Assembly (NCBI GenBank): GCA_964575025.1
Contig: CAZNPV010000014.1
Span: 1-64,000, forward strand
Source of the DNA: JABMQB01 sp964575025
Lineage (GTDB): Bacteria > Bacteroidota > Bacteroidia > Bacteroidales > Prolixibacteraceae
Reading direction: 5' to 3'
Length of the DNA: 64,000 nt
Below are positions 44,445 through 52,787 of this stretch, piece by piece; the stretch's first letter is position 1, and each line of letters starts with the position of its first letter. Under the pieces are notes generated by a model, which was not told where the DNA came from, did no database searches, and saw only the letters and a list, made by a program, of their open reading frames with translations. Position numbers and translations under genes: made by a program.

Positions 44445-44852
44445 ATGAGCAACGTAACAGATCCTATAGCAGATTATCTGACCCGCATCAGGAATAGCAT
44501 TATGGCCAAACATAAAGTGGTCGATATACCTGCTTCAAACGTAAAAAAGGAAATAACCAAGATTTTGAAGGAGAAGGGGTATATCCTGAACTATAAATTT
44601 GAAGATGGAGAAAATTCTCAGGGCAATATCAAAATTGCGCTGAAATATAACCCGGAAACGAAATTAAATGCCATTAAGAAACTGGAACGGATAAGCAAAC
44701 CCGGTTTACGTAAATATTGTGATAACCAATCGATTCCAAGAGTGTTGAACGGACTCGGGATCGCAATCATCTCTTCATCCAAAGGGGTTATTACAGATAA
44801 GGAAGCAAGGGATTTAAATGTAGGGGGTGAAATTTTGTGTTATGTGTATTAA
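44445..44852 (+). CDS. rpsH: 30S ribosomal protein S8
   Basis: A 135-aa primary 16S rRNA-binding protein. I start at MSNVTDPIADYL, the normal family start; the frame is open 8 codons upstream into the end of rpsN via a TTG. The C-terminal motif SSSKGVITDKEARDLNVGGE is complete. In E. coli S8 represses the spc operon; no such site was identified here. Confidence 0.97.
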   Translation: MSNVTDPIADYLTRIRNSIMAKHKVVDIPASNVKKEITKILKEKGYILNYKFEDGENSQGNIKIALKYNPETKLNAIKKLERISKPGLRKYCDNQSIPRVLNGLGIAIISSSKGVITDKEARDLNVGGEILCYVY

Positions 44853-44864
44853 AAAGGAAAAACC

Positions 44865-45428
44865 ATGTCAAGGATAGGAAAACTGCCTATAGAAATACCG
44901 GCCGGAGTAAAAATTCAGATCAGTGACGATCAGGAGGTAACTGTTAAGGGACCCCTGGGCGAACTGACGCAGAAAATAAACCCGGATATACCGGTCAGGG
45001 TGGAAGGAAATACCCTGCTTGTGGAAAGGAAAAGTGATATCAAACAGCACCGGTCCATGCACGGACTCTACCGGTCGTTGATTTTTAATATGGTAAAAGG
45101 AGTATCTGAAGGGTATGAAATCAAACTGGAACTGGTAGGAGTCGGTTACAGGGCCGAGTTGATTGAAAACAATACACTCGATTTAACCCTGGGGTTTTCA
45201 CACCATATTTTCATACAACTTCCTCCGGAAGTGCATGTAGAAGCTAAATCCGATAAAAGGAGCAATCCGGTGATTACCCTGAAAAGTTGTGATAAACAGC
45301 TGATCGGACAGGTTGCGGCGAAGATACGATCGTTCCGGAAACCGGAACCTTACAAAGGGAAAGGTATCAGATTTGTTGGAGAAGTGTTAAGGCGTAAAGC
45401 AGGTAAGGCTGCTGCAGCTGCGAAATAG
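44865..45428 (+). CDS. rplF: 50S ribosomal protein L6
   Basis: A 187-aa protein near the sarcin-ricin loop with two similar alpha/beta domains. The signature PEPYKGKGIRFVGEVLRRKAGK is at the C-terminus, followed by a short Ala/Lys tail. Confidence 0.98.
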   Translation: MSRIGKLPIEIPAGVKIQISDDQEVTVKGPLGELTQKINPDIPVRVEGNTLLVERKSDIKQHRSMHGLYRSLIFNMVKGVSEGYEIKLELVGVGYRAELIENNTLDLTLGFSHHIFIQLPPEVHVEAKSDKRSNPVITLKSCDKQLIGQVAAKIRSFRKPEPYKGKGIRFVGEVLRRKAGKAAAAAK

Positions 45429-45443
45429 TAAATAGGAAATATT

Positions 45444-45800
45444 ATGGCTTTAACAAAAACAGACAGAAGAATAAGGATCAAAAGACGTATTCGTAAAATT
45501 ATTTCGGGGACTTCTGAACGGCCGCGAATGTGTGTTTACAGAAGCAACAGGCACATACATGTGCAATTGATCAACGACCTTCGGGGAGAAACCCTGTTGT
45601 CGGCTACGTCAGAAACAAAAGAGATCTCAGATAAAAAGGGCACAAAGACGGAAAAAGCAGGGATGGTTGGCAGGTTAATCGCAGAAAAAGCAAAGGCTGC
45701 AGGCATTTCCCATATTGTCTTCGACAGGAACGGGTTTTTATACCATGGGAGAGTGAAACAACTAGCAGATGCTGCCCGTGAAGGTGGCCTTAAATTTTAA
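45444..45800 (+). CDS. rplR: 50S ribosomal protein L18
   Basis: A 118-aa 5S rRNA-binding protein. Core motifs are RPRMCVYRSNRHIHVQLIND and VFDRNGFLYHGRVKQLADAAREG. Confidence 0.98.
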   Translation: MALTKTDRRIRIKRRIRKIISGTSERPRMCVYRSNRHIHVQLINDLRGETLLSATSETKEISDKKGTKTEKAGMVGRLIAEKAKAAGISHIVFDRNGFLYHGRVKQLADAAREGGLKF

Positions 45801-45806
45801 TATACT

Positions 45807-46322
45807 ATGTCAGGAATTATCAGAAATGTAAGAACCAGCGACCTGGAACTGAAAGACAGACTGGTAGCTATTAACCGGGTTACCAAAGTAACCAAAGGGG
45901 GGCGAACCTTTAGTTTTTCTGCCATCGTAGTGGTCGGAAATGAAGAGGGGATCGTAGGCTGGGGACTCGGTAAGGCCAGCGAAGTAACCACAGCAATAGC
46001 CAAGGGGGTCGAAGCCGCAAAAAAGAACCTGGTGAAAATTCCGGTAATTAACGGAACCATCCCCCATGAACAGGCTGCCAGATTCGGGGGAGCCGACATA
46101 CTACTTAAACCTGCATCGTCCGGTACCGGTGTGAAAGCAGGAGGTGCTATGCGGGCTGTACTTGAAAGTGTGGGAATTCGCGATATCCTTGCCAAATCAA
46201 AAGGTTCATCCAATCCCCATAACCTGGTCAAAGCAACGATGAAAGCTCTCCTGGAACTCAGGGATGCCTTTGCTGTGGCTCAGCAAAGAGGCGTAACATT
46301 GGAAAAAGTATTTAAAGGGTAA
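45807..46322 (+). CDS. rpsE: 30S ribosomal protein S5
   Basis: A 171-aa protein important for decoding fidelity and mRNA unwinding. It has the double-stranded RNA-binding segment VTKGGRTFSFSAIVVVGNE and the C-terminal GIRDILAKSKGSSNPHNLVKA. Confidence 0.98.
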   Translation: MSGIIRNVRTSDLELKDRLVAINRVTKVTKGGRTFSFSAIVVVGNEEGIVGWGLGKASEVTTAIAKGVEAAKKNLVKIPVINGTIPHEQAARFGGADILLKPASSGTGVKAGGAMRAVLESVGIRDILAKSKGSSNPHNLVKATMKALLELRDAFAVAQQRGVTLEKVFKG

Positions 46323-46331
46323 AACGGAATC

Positions 46332-46511
46332 ATGGCAAAACTAAAAATCACAATGATAAAAAGCAGCATCGGTTCCACAAAAAGACAGAAAGGTACCTTG
46401 GCTGCTTTGGGATTGAAAAAGATGCATCAATCGGTTATACACGATGATTCACCACAGATCGTTGGAATGATCAATAAAATGAAGCATCTGTTAAAAGTTG
46501 AAGAAGTTTAA
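46332..46511 (+). CDS. rpmD: 50S ribosomal protein L30
   Basis: A 59-aa protein (MAKLKITMIKSSIGSTKRQK ... PQIVGMINKMKHLL) matching L30 over its full length. It is read by direct translation of the gap between rpsE and rplO. The frame is intact. L30 is absent from many bacteria but usual in Bacteroidota. Confidence 0.95.
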   Translation: MAKLKITMIKSSIGSTKRQKGTLAALGLKKMHQSVIHDDSPQIVGMINKMKHLLKVEEV

Positions 46512-46533
46512 GATATAGATAAATTGTAATAAT

Positions 46534-46980
46534 ATGAATTTGAGTAACTTAAAGCCTGCAAAAGGTTCAATGAAAGGGAGAAAAAGAATTGGCAGGGGCC
46601 AGGGATCCGGCTATGGAGGGACCTCAACCCGCGGCCACAAAGGGCAGCAGTCCCGGTCCGGTTACTCCAGAAAGATTGGTTTCGAAGGAGGGCAGATGCC
46701 CCTCCAGCGGGTGGTCCCTAAAATGGGATTTAAAAATATAAACCGAATTGAATACAAAGCAATTAACCTGGATGTACTCCAGGGACTGGCTGAGAAAAAT
46801 AACCTGGATACCATCGATCTGCAGGTACTGAACCAGGCAGGGGTCACTTCAAAAAAAGATAAAGTGAAAATCCTGGGCAACGGTGAACTGACAAAAAAAC
46901 TGGTGGTCAAAGCCAATGCTTTTTCAAAAAGTGCCAAAGAAGCAATAGAAAAATTAAACGGAACCACTGAAATACTCTAA
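46534..46980 (+). CDS. rplO: 50S ribosomal protein L15
   Basis: A 148-aa late-assembly protein. The glycine-rich N-terminal half (GRGQGSGYGGTSTRGHKGQQ) threads into the 23S rRNA; the C-terminal globular domain follows LDTIDLQVLNQAG. Six nt before secY. Confidence 0.98.
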   Translation: MNLSNLKPAKGSMKGRKRIGRGQGSGYGGTSTRGHKGQQSRSGYSRKIGFEGGQMPLQRVVPKMGFKNINRIEYKAINLDVLQGLAEKNNLDTIDLQVLNQAGVTSKKDKVKILGNGELTKKLVVKANAFSKSAKEAIEKLNGTTEIL

Positions 46981-46986
46981 GCTGTA

Positions 46987-48330
46987 ATGAAACGATTTAT
47001 AGAAACCCTGAAGAATATTTACAAAATTGAAGATCTCAGGCAAAGGATCGGGATCACCCTGTTCTTTTTGTTGATATACCGCCTGGGCTCTTTCGTTTCC
47101 CTTCCCGGGATTGATCCTGCCCAGCTGAGTAATTTGCGTCAGCAAACAGCAGAGGGACTTCTTGGATTGCTTGACATGTTCTCGGGAGGTGCATTCTCAC
47201 AGGCTTCTATTTTTGCTTTAGGGATTATGCCGTATATCTCTGCTTCCATAGTCATTCAGTTGCTGGGAATTGCAGTGCCCTATTTTCAGAAACTCCAGAG
47301 AGAAGGGGAGTCCGGAAGACGAAAAATCAACCAGATCACCCGTTATCTGACCGTGATCATCCTGATTTTTCAGTCGCCGGCATACCTGGCAAACCTTCAT
47401 GCTCAATTGCCTGATACGGCCTTTGTATTGAAGGGAACCATGTTTACGATTTCCTCGATTATAATTCTAACAGCCGGTTCAATGTTTATCATGTGGCTGG
47501 GGGAAAGGATTACCGACAAAGGAATTGGCAATGGTATTTCCCTGATTATTATGATTGGTATTATTGCCCGGTTGCCCCAGTCGATCGTTCAGGAATTTGC
47601 TGCGCGGCTATCCCAACAGGGAGGAGGGCTTGTTATGTTCCTTGTTGAGTTTCTGATTCTTTATCTTGTGTTTATGGCATCGATTATGCTTGTTCAGGGA
47701 ACACGAAGGATCCCTGTTCAATATGCAAAGCGGATTGTCGGGAACAAACAGTTTGGAGGCGTTCGCCAGTATATCCCGTTAAAGGTGAATGCTGCCGGAG
47801 TGATGCCTATTATTTTTGCGCAGGCAATTATGTTTGTTCCTTTAACCATAGCAGGTTTTTCCAATTCAGAGGGAATGAGCCGGTTTGCAAGCGCTTTTGC
47901 CAACAATGTAGGATTCTGGTACAACCTCACCCAGTTTCTCCTGGTTGTTGCGTTTACCTATTTTTATACAGCTATTACGGTTAATCCTACTCAAATGGCT
48001 GAGGATATGAAGAAAAACGGAGGTTTTATCCCCGGTGTCAAACCGGGCAAAAGAACCGTGGAATTCCTGGATACGATCATGTCAAGGATTACTTTTCCGG
48101 GATCTATTTTCCTTGGTTTAATAACCATTCTTCCGACTTTTGCCATGTTAATTGGTATTAATACCAGTTTTGCGTATTTTTACGGTGGCACATCGCTGCT
48201 GATTTTGGTAGGGGTGGTCCTTGATACGTTACAACAGATAGAAAGCCATCTGCTCATGCGTCATTATGACGGACTGATGAAATCAGGCCGTATTAAAGGG
48301 CGTCCGGGAGGTGGACAGGCATTGTATTGA
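46987..48330 (+). CDS. secY: Protein translocase subunit SecY
   Basis: A 447-aa inner-membrane channel protein with ten helices that exports unfolded proteins with SecE, SecG and SecA. The plug region, the cytoplasmic loop with QREGESGRRKINQITRY, the VKPGKRTVEFLD segment and the C-terminal RPGGGQALY are all recognisable. It is at its usual place after rplO. Confidence 0.98.
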   Translation: MKRFIETLKNIYKIEDLRQRIGITLFFLLIYRLGSFVSLPGIDPAQLSNLRQQTAEGLLGLLDMFSGGAFSQASIFALGIMPYISASIVIQLLGIAVPYFQKLQREGESGRRKINQITRYLTVIILIFQSPAYLANLHAQLPDTAFVLKGTMFTISSIIILTAGSMFIMWLGERITDKGIGNGISLIIMIGIIARLPQSIVQEFAARLSQQGGGLVMFLVEFLILYLVFMASIMLVQGTRRIPVQYAKRIVGNKQFGGVRQYIPLKVNAAGVMPIIFAQAIMFVPLTIAGFSNSEGMSRFASAFANNVGFWYNLTQFLLVVAFTYFYTAITVNPTQMAEDMKKNGGFIPGVKPGKRTVEFLDTIMSRITFPGSIFLGLITILPTFAMLIGINTSFAYFYGGTSLLILVGVVLDTLQQIESHLLMRHYDGLMKSGRIKGRPGGGQALY

Positions 48331-48348
48331 TTTAACGGTTTATTTTCT

Positions 48349-49152
48349 GTGATCTGCCTTAAAACAAGGGAGGAAATAGAATTAATCCGGGAAAGTTGTT
48401 TGCTGGCAGGCAAAACACTGGCACAGATTGCCGGTATCATTCAGCCCGGTCTAACCACACTGGAGGTTAGCCAAATGGCTGAGGCGTTCATTAAAAAAAA
48501 CGGTGGGGATTCAGCATTCAGGAAATACCGGCAATTTCCGTATGCACTCTCTATATCGGTTAACGATACTGTAACTTTCGGTATCCCTGATACCTGCAAA
48601 ATTCAGGAAGACGATATCGTGTCGGTGGATTGCGGAGTGGTTAAAAATGGATGGTTCGGTAGTTCCTGTTACACATTCCTGATGCAAGAGGGGGCAGAAG
48701 AGAAAAAACAGGTGTGTAAAACTGCCTTTGAAGCATTGCGTACAGCCACTGAGAATGCCATGGAAGGATACTTTACAGGAGTCCTGGGAAACAGGGTTCA
48801 GCAGGTTGTGGAGAAAAATGGATTTTCGGTAGCCAGGGAAGTTACAGGCCATGGGACAGGCAGAGAATTTTATGAACCGCCGGAAATACCAAATGCCGGG
48901 AAACAGTTTCAGGGTAAAAAAATGGTTTCGGGTATGGTACTAACCATCAAACCCATGGTGAATGCAGGAACCCGTAAAATTTGCCTGCAGAAAAACGGGT
49001 GGACAGGAAAAACCTGTGACGGAAAACCGTCAGCCTGTTATGGACATACAGTGGCGGTGGGTCCTCAAAAGGCAGATATTTTATCAACATTTGATGAAAT
49101 TGATTTAGAAATAAAAAAGAACAGGTATTTATGGCAAAACAGCCTTCAATAG
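48349..49152 (+). CDS. Methionine aminopeptidase-like protein, active site lost
   Basis: This 267-aa protein has the type I MetAP fold and sits where map normally lies, between secY and infA. Five of the seven active-site positions known from E. coli MetAP are changed. Reading family position to this protein: His79 is Phe77, Asp108 is Ser105 (GWFGSSCYTF), His178 is Tyr175, Glu204 is Lys201 (TIKPMV for TIEPMV) and Glu235 is Gly232 (CYGHT for xxEHT). Only Asp94 (SVDCGV) and His168 (GHGTGR) remain. Metal binding and catalysis should be lost. The frame is open over the whole domain, so it is not an obvious pseudogene. It begins with GTG, and its 3' end overlaps infA by 22 nt. A working map must exist elsewhere in the genome. 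Confidence 0.85.
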   Translation: MICLKTREEIELIRESCLLAGKTLAQIAGIIQPGLTTLEVSQMAEAFIKKNGGDSAFRKYRQFPYALSISVNDTVTFGIPDTCKIQEDDIVSVDCGVVKNGWFGSSCYTFLMQEGAEEKKQVCKTAFEALRTATENAMEGYFTGVLGNRVQQVVEKNGFSVAREVTGHGTGREFYEPPEIPNAGKQFQGKKMVSGMVLTIKPMVNAGTRKICLQKNGWTGKTCDGKPSACYGHTVAVGPQKADILSTFDEIDLEIKKNRYLWQNSLQ

Positions 49153-49352
49153 AACAGGATGGTAAAATAATTGAAGCATTATCAAATGCTATGTTCCGTG
49201 TGGAATTGGAAAACGGGCATATCATAACCGCACACATTTCGGGTAAAATGCGGATGCATTATATAAAGATACTACCCGGAGATAAGGTGAAACTGGAAAT
49301 GTCACCCTATGACCTGACAAAAGGCAGAATAACATTTAGATACAAAAATTAA
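49131..49352 (+). CDS. infA: Translation initiation factor IF-1
   Basis: A 73-aa OB-fold protein that binds the 30S A site during initiation. It begins MAKQPSIEQDGKIIEALSNA and keeps GHIITAHISGKMRMHYIKI, both typical. The start lies 22 nt inside the end of the MetAP-like frame. Confidence 0.97.
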   Translation: MAKQPSIEQDGKIIEALSNAMFRVELENGHIITAHISGKMRMHYIKILPGDKVKLEMSPYDLTKGRITFRYKN

Positions 49353-49363
49353 GCGACATACAA

Positions 49364-49480
49364 ATGAAAACTCGTGTTTCAGTAAAAAAACGCAGTGCAG
49401 ACTGCAAGATCGTACGAAGAAAGGGACGTTTATTCGTGATTAATAAAAAGAATCCGAAGTTTAAACAACGTCAGGGATAA
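49364..49480 (+). CDS. rpmJ: 50S ribosomal protein L36 (zinc ligands lost)
   Basis: A 38-aa protein read directly from the gap between infA and rpsM: MKTRVSVKKRSADCKIVRRK, then GRLFVINKKNPKFKQRQG. Of the four zinc ligands of the C+ form (three Cys, one His) only Cys14 is kept; Ser11, Asn27 and an aromatic at the His site replace the others. This is the zinc-free form usual in Bacteroidota. Confidence 0.96.
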   Translation: MKTRVSVKKRSADCKIVRRKGRLFVINKKNPKFKQRQG

Positions 49481-49500
49481 ACAGTAAAAAAAGAAATTCT

Positions 49501-49878
49501 ATGGCACGTATTGTAGGTGTAGATATTCCGGATAACAAAAGAGGTGAAATTGCATTGACCTATGTATTCGGTATTGGCCGTAGCAGGGCCAATAAGATTT
49601 TGGCAGAAGCCGGGGTGGATAAAGATCTCAAAGTGAAAGACTGGAACGATGACCAGTTTAATGCAGTCCGCAGCGTCATCACCGAAAAGTTTACAGTTGA
49701 GGGTGAATTGCGCTCAGAAGTACAGCTGAATATTAAGCGGTTGATGGATATAGGGTGTTACCGGGGAATCCGTCATCGTATCGGATTACCTGTACGTGGG
49801 CAAAGCACCAAAAACAATGCCCGCACCCGTAAGGGAAAACGTAAAACAGTGGCTAACAAGAAAAAAGCTGTTAAATAG
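49501..49878 (+). CDS. rpsM: 30S ribosomal protein S13
   Basis: A 125-aa 30S head protein forming inter-subunit bridges. The helix-two-turn-helix core (YVFGIGRSRANKILAEAGVD) and the basic C-terminal tail that reaches the P-site tRNA are present. Confidence 0.98.
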   Translation: MARIVGVDIPDNKRGEIALTYVFGIGRSRANKILAEAGVDKDLKVKDWNDDQFNAVRSVITEKFTVEGELRSEVQLNIKRLMDIGCYRGIRHRIGLPVRGQSTKNNARTRKGKRKTVANKKKAVK

Positions 49879-49888
49879 GAATTGAGTT

Positions 49889-50278
49889 ATGGCAAAAAAA
49901 ACTGGATTAAGCAAAAAAAGGGTGGTGGTAATAGAACCTGTTGGACAGGCTCATATTCATTCATCCTTCAATAATATCATCATTACGCTGGCAAATATGA
50001 ACGGGGAGGTTATTTCCTGGTCTTCAGCAGGAAGAAAAGGATTCCGCGGGTCCAAGAAAAACACTCCGTATGCGGCTCAGGTAGCAGCCGAAGAATGTGC
50101 AAAAACAGCATACGATTTAGGCCTCCGTAAGGTAAAAGTGTTTGTGAGAGGACCAGGGAATGGTCGCGAATCAGCAATCCGGGCCATCAGCAATGTGGGA
50201 ATTCAGGTAGCTGAAATTGTGGACGTAACCCCGCTTCCCCATAACGGATGCAGGCCGGCAAAAAGAAGACGAGTGTAA
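49889..50278 (+). CDS. rpsK: 30S ribosomal protein S11
   Basis: A 129-aa platform protein lining the mRNA exit path. Family motifs: AHIHSSFNNIIITLANMNGE, VKVFVRGPGNGRESAIRAI and the C-terminal PHNGCRPAKRRRV. Confidence 0.98.
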   Translation: MAKKTGLSKKRVVVIEPVGQAHIHSSFNNIIITLANMNGEVISWSSAGRKGFRGSKKNTPYAAQVAAEECAKTAYDLGLRKVKVFVRGPGNGRESAIRAISNVGIQVAEIVDVTPLPHNGCRPAKRRRV

Positions 50279-50297
50279 TTAGTAAAGCAGAAAATAA

Positions 50298-50906
50298 ATG
50301 GCAAGATACAGAGGACCAAAATCAAAAGTGGCAAGAAAATTCGGAGAACCTATTTTTGGGCCCGATAAGGTTTTTGAACACAAAAATTATCCTCCGGGAA
50401 TGCACGGCATGTCCTCCAAAAGGAGGAAAAAATCAGAATACGGATTTCAATTGCAGGAGAAGCAAAAAGCAAAATATACTTACGGATTGCTTGAACGCCA
50501 GTTCAGGACCCTGTTTAAAAATGCCCAGGGATCGAAAGGTATTACCGGTGAAGTATTGCTCCAAATGCTCGAGGCCAGACTGGACAATGTGGTATTCCGG
50601 CTGGGTATTGCAAAAACAAGGACTGCTGCCCGTCAGTTTGTCGGACACAAACACATAACCGTAAACGGGAAAGTGGTAAACATCCCTTCCTATCAGGTAA
50701 AACCAGGCGATATCGTAGGAGTACGTGAAAAATCACAATCGCTGGAAGAAATTACCGAATCCCTGAATTCAAACCGGAGTGCCCGGTATGCATGGCTGGA
50801 ATGGGATAGCGAAAAAATGGCCGGAAAGTTTCTGAATTTACCTGAACGCGAAGAAATTCCGGAAAATATTAAAGAACAATTGATCGTAGAATTATACTCG
50901 AAATAA
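50298..50906 (+). CDS. rpsD: 30S ribosomal protein S4
   Basis: A 202-aa primary assembly protein. It has an N-terminal helical part with NYPPGMHGMSSKRRKKSEYG and an S4 RNA-binding domain (LEARLDNVVFRLGIAKTRTA, then HKHITVNGKVVNIPSYQVKPGD across two segments). No zinc Cys cluster. In E. coli S4 regulates the alpha operon. Confidence 0.98.
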   Translation: MARYRGPKSKVARKFGEPIFGPDKVFEHKNYPPGMHGMSSKRRKKSEYGFQLQEKQKAKYTYGLLERQFRTLFKNAQGSKGITGEVLLQMLEARLDNVVFRLGIAKTRTAARQFVGHKHITVNGKVVNIPSYQVKPGDIVGVREKSQSLEEITESLNSNRSARYAWLEWDSEKMAGKFLNLPEREEIPENIKEQLIVELYSK

Positions 50907-50925
50907 AAACTTTAGATTAGGTATT

Positions 50926-51918
50926 ATGGCAATATTAGCGTTCCAAAAACCTGACAAGGTGATCATGATTGAATCCGACAACAAATTCGGAAAATTCGAA
51001 TTTCGTCCGTTGGAACCCGGTTATGGCATTACCATCGGCAATGCCCTCCGCAGAATCTTACTTTCATCGCTTGAAGGGTATGCAATTACAACCGTTAAAA
51101 TTGAAGGAGTAGACCACGAATTTTCTACGATTAAGGGGGTGATTGAAGATGTGACCGATATCATCCTTAATCTGAAACAAATCCGGTTTAAAAAGGAAGT
51201 GGAAGATTTTGACAACGAAGAGGTGACGGTTAATCTAACCGGTCAGGAAGTATTTACAGCCGGCGATATCAATAAGTTTATGACCGGATTCAGGGTCCTG
51301 AACCCCGAATTGGTGATCTGCAGAATGGAACCGGATGTGAAGTTCCAAATGGCAATCTCCATTAACAAAGGGAGGGGATACATACCGGCTGTGGAAAATA
51401 AACCCGTTGAAAGCGAATTCGGAGTCATTGCCATCGATTCAATCTATACCCCGATCAAACAGGTGAAATATGCCGTTGAGAATTTCCGCGTCGAACAGAA
51501 AACCGACTATGAAAAACTGATCATCGATATCACTACCGATGGTTCAATCCATCCAAAAGAAGCATTAAAGGAAGCTGCCAAGATACTGATTTACCATTTC
51601 ATGCTCTTTTCAGATGAAAAGATCACCCTGGATTCCGATGAGAAATTTGCCAACGACGAATTTGATGAAGAGGTATTGCATATGCGCCAGCTGCTTAAAA
51701 CCAAACTGGTAGACCTTGACCTTTCGGTCAGGGCACTGAATTGCCTGAAAGCTGCTGACGTCGATACACTGGGTGACCTGGTTCAGTATAACCGCAACGA
51801 CCTGCTGAAATTCAGAAATTTTGGCAAAAAGTCATTAACCGAACTGGATGATCTTTTAAGTGGGATGAATCTGAATTTCGGGATGGATATAACCAAGTAT
51901 AAATTAGATAAGGATTAA
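50926..51918 (+). CDS. rpoA: DNA-directed RNA polymerase subunit alpha
   Basis: A 330-aa subunit that starts RNA polymerase assembly. The N-terminal domain (about 1-230) has PLEPGYGITIGNALRRILLS for dimerisation. The C-terminal domain (about 260-325: LSVRALNCLKAADVDTLGDL, then FGKKSLTELDDLL) contacts activators and UP elements. Six nt separate it from rplQ. Confidence 0.98.
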   Translation: MAILAFQKPDKVIMIESDNKFGKFEFRPLEPGYGITIGNALRRILLSSLEGYAITTVKIEGVDHEFSTIKGVIEDVTDIILNLKQIRFKKEVEDFDNEEVTVNLTGQEVFTAGDINKFMTGFRVLNPELVICRMEPDVKFQMAISINKGRGYIPAVENKPVESEFGVIAIDSIYTPIKQVKYAVENFRVEQKTDYEKLIIDITTDGSIHPKEALKEAAKILIYHFMLFSDEKITLDSDEKFANDEFDEEVLHMRQLLKTKLVDLDLSVRALNCLKAADVDTLGDLVQYNRNDLLKFRNFGKKSLTELDDLLSGMNLNFGMDITKYKLDKD

Positions 51919-51923
51919 AGGCA

Positions 51924-52724
51924 ATGAGACATAATAAGAAATTTAATCATTTAAGCAGGACCAGCGCCCACAGAAAAGCTCTGCTTGCCAATATGGCAAG
52001 CTCTCTGATCCTGCATAAACGGATTGCGACGACTCTGGCTAAAGCAAAAGCCTTACGGATGTATGTGGAACCGCTGATTACAAAAGCGAAGAATGATACA
52101 ACGCATTCACGAAGGATTGTTTTCAGCTATCTGAAAGACAAGTATGCTGTTTCGGAATTGTTTCGCGATGTGGCAGCTAAAATTGCCGATCGTCCGGGGG
52201 GCTACACCAGGATCCTGAAAACCGGAAACCGGCTGGGGGATAACGCTGATATGTGCATTATTGAACTGGTCGATTACAATGAAGCAATGCTTGTTTCGCA
52301 GGAAGAAGGCCAGAAACCAAAACGCCGCCGTTCACGCCGCGGAGGAACCAGTGGTAAAAAAACAAGTACACCCACAGCCGAAACGAAAAAGGGACAGCCC
52401 AAAGCTGCTGTGGAAGAGAACACTGAAGAGGTGAAACCCGAACCGCAGGAAGAAACGGCCGAAGAGGTCAAAGCGGAAGCTCCTGCTGAAGAGATCAAAG
52501 CGGAAGCTCCTGCTGAAGAGGTTAAAGCGGAAGCTCCTGCTGAAGAGGTTAAAGCGGAAGCTCCTGCCGAAGAGGATAAAGCGGAAGCTCCTGCCGAAGA
52601 AGTAAAAGCAGAAGAACCCAAAACGGAAGCAGAACCTGCTAACGAAACAAAAGCCGAAGCAAAGGAGAAAAAAGCAGAGGAAGAACCTGAAAAAGAAAAA
52701 GGTTCTGAAGAGAAAAAGAAATAA
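51924..52724 (+). CDS. rplQ: 50S ribosomal protein L17 with long acidic repeat tail
   Basis: The 266-aa protein has a normal L17 core (about 1-120: MRHNKKFNHLSRTSAHRKAL ... DNADMCIIELVDYNEAM). After a basic hinge (KRRRSRRGG, near 130-140) comes a tail of about 120 residues rich in Glu, Ala, Lys and Pro. Within it (about 180-233) the nine-residue unit EEVKAEAPA is repeated five to six times. The tail ends EEEPEKEKGSEEKKK. Extended L17 proteins occur in Bacteroidota, but the repeat count is likely to vary. The tail probably projects from the ribosome surface near the tunnel exit (inference). It is the last gene of the cluster. Confidence 0.95.
   Translation: MRHNKKFNHLSRTSAHRKALLANMASSLILHKRIATTLAKAKALRMYVEPLITKAKNDTTHSRRIVFSYLKDKYAVSELFRDVAAKIADRPGGYTRILKTGNRLGDNADMCIIELVDYNEAMLVSQEEGQKPKRRRSRRGGTSGKKTSTPTAETKKGQPKAAVEENTEEVKPEPQEETAEEVKAEAPAEEIKAEAPAEEVKAEAPAEEVKAEAPAEEDKAEAPAEEVKAEEPKTEAEPANETKAEAKEKKAEEEPEKEKGSEEKKK
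52461..52622 (+). repeat. 27-bp tandem repeat inside rplQ
   Basis: Six units of 27 bp start at 52461, 52488, 52515, 52542, 52569 and 52596. Units 1-5 differ by only a few bases (GAAGAGGTYAAAGCGGAAGC core, then TCCTGCY); unit 6 is diverged. Each codes for EE(V/I/D)KAEAPA, so copy-number change keeps the frame. Confidence 0.9.
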
Positions 52725-52748
52725 GTGAATTTTTTAAGATAAGATGAA

Positions 52749-52780
52749 CAAGGCCGGATTTTTCCGGCCTTGTTTGTTTT
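52749..52780 (+). terminator. Terminator of the ribosomal cluster
   Basis: CAAGGCCGGA, a TTTT loop and TCCGGCCTTG form a perfect 10-bp stem (52749-52772) followed by TTTGTTTT. It lies 25 nt after the rplQ stop and just before the convergent end of the flavoprotein gene. It may act in both directions. Confidence 0.92.
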
Positions 52781-52787
52781 CTGATGC

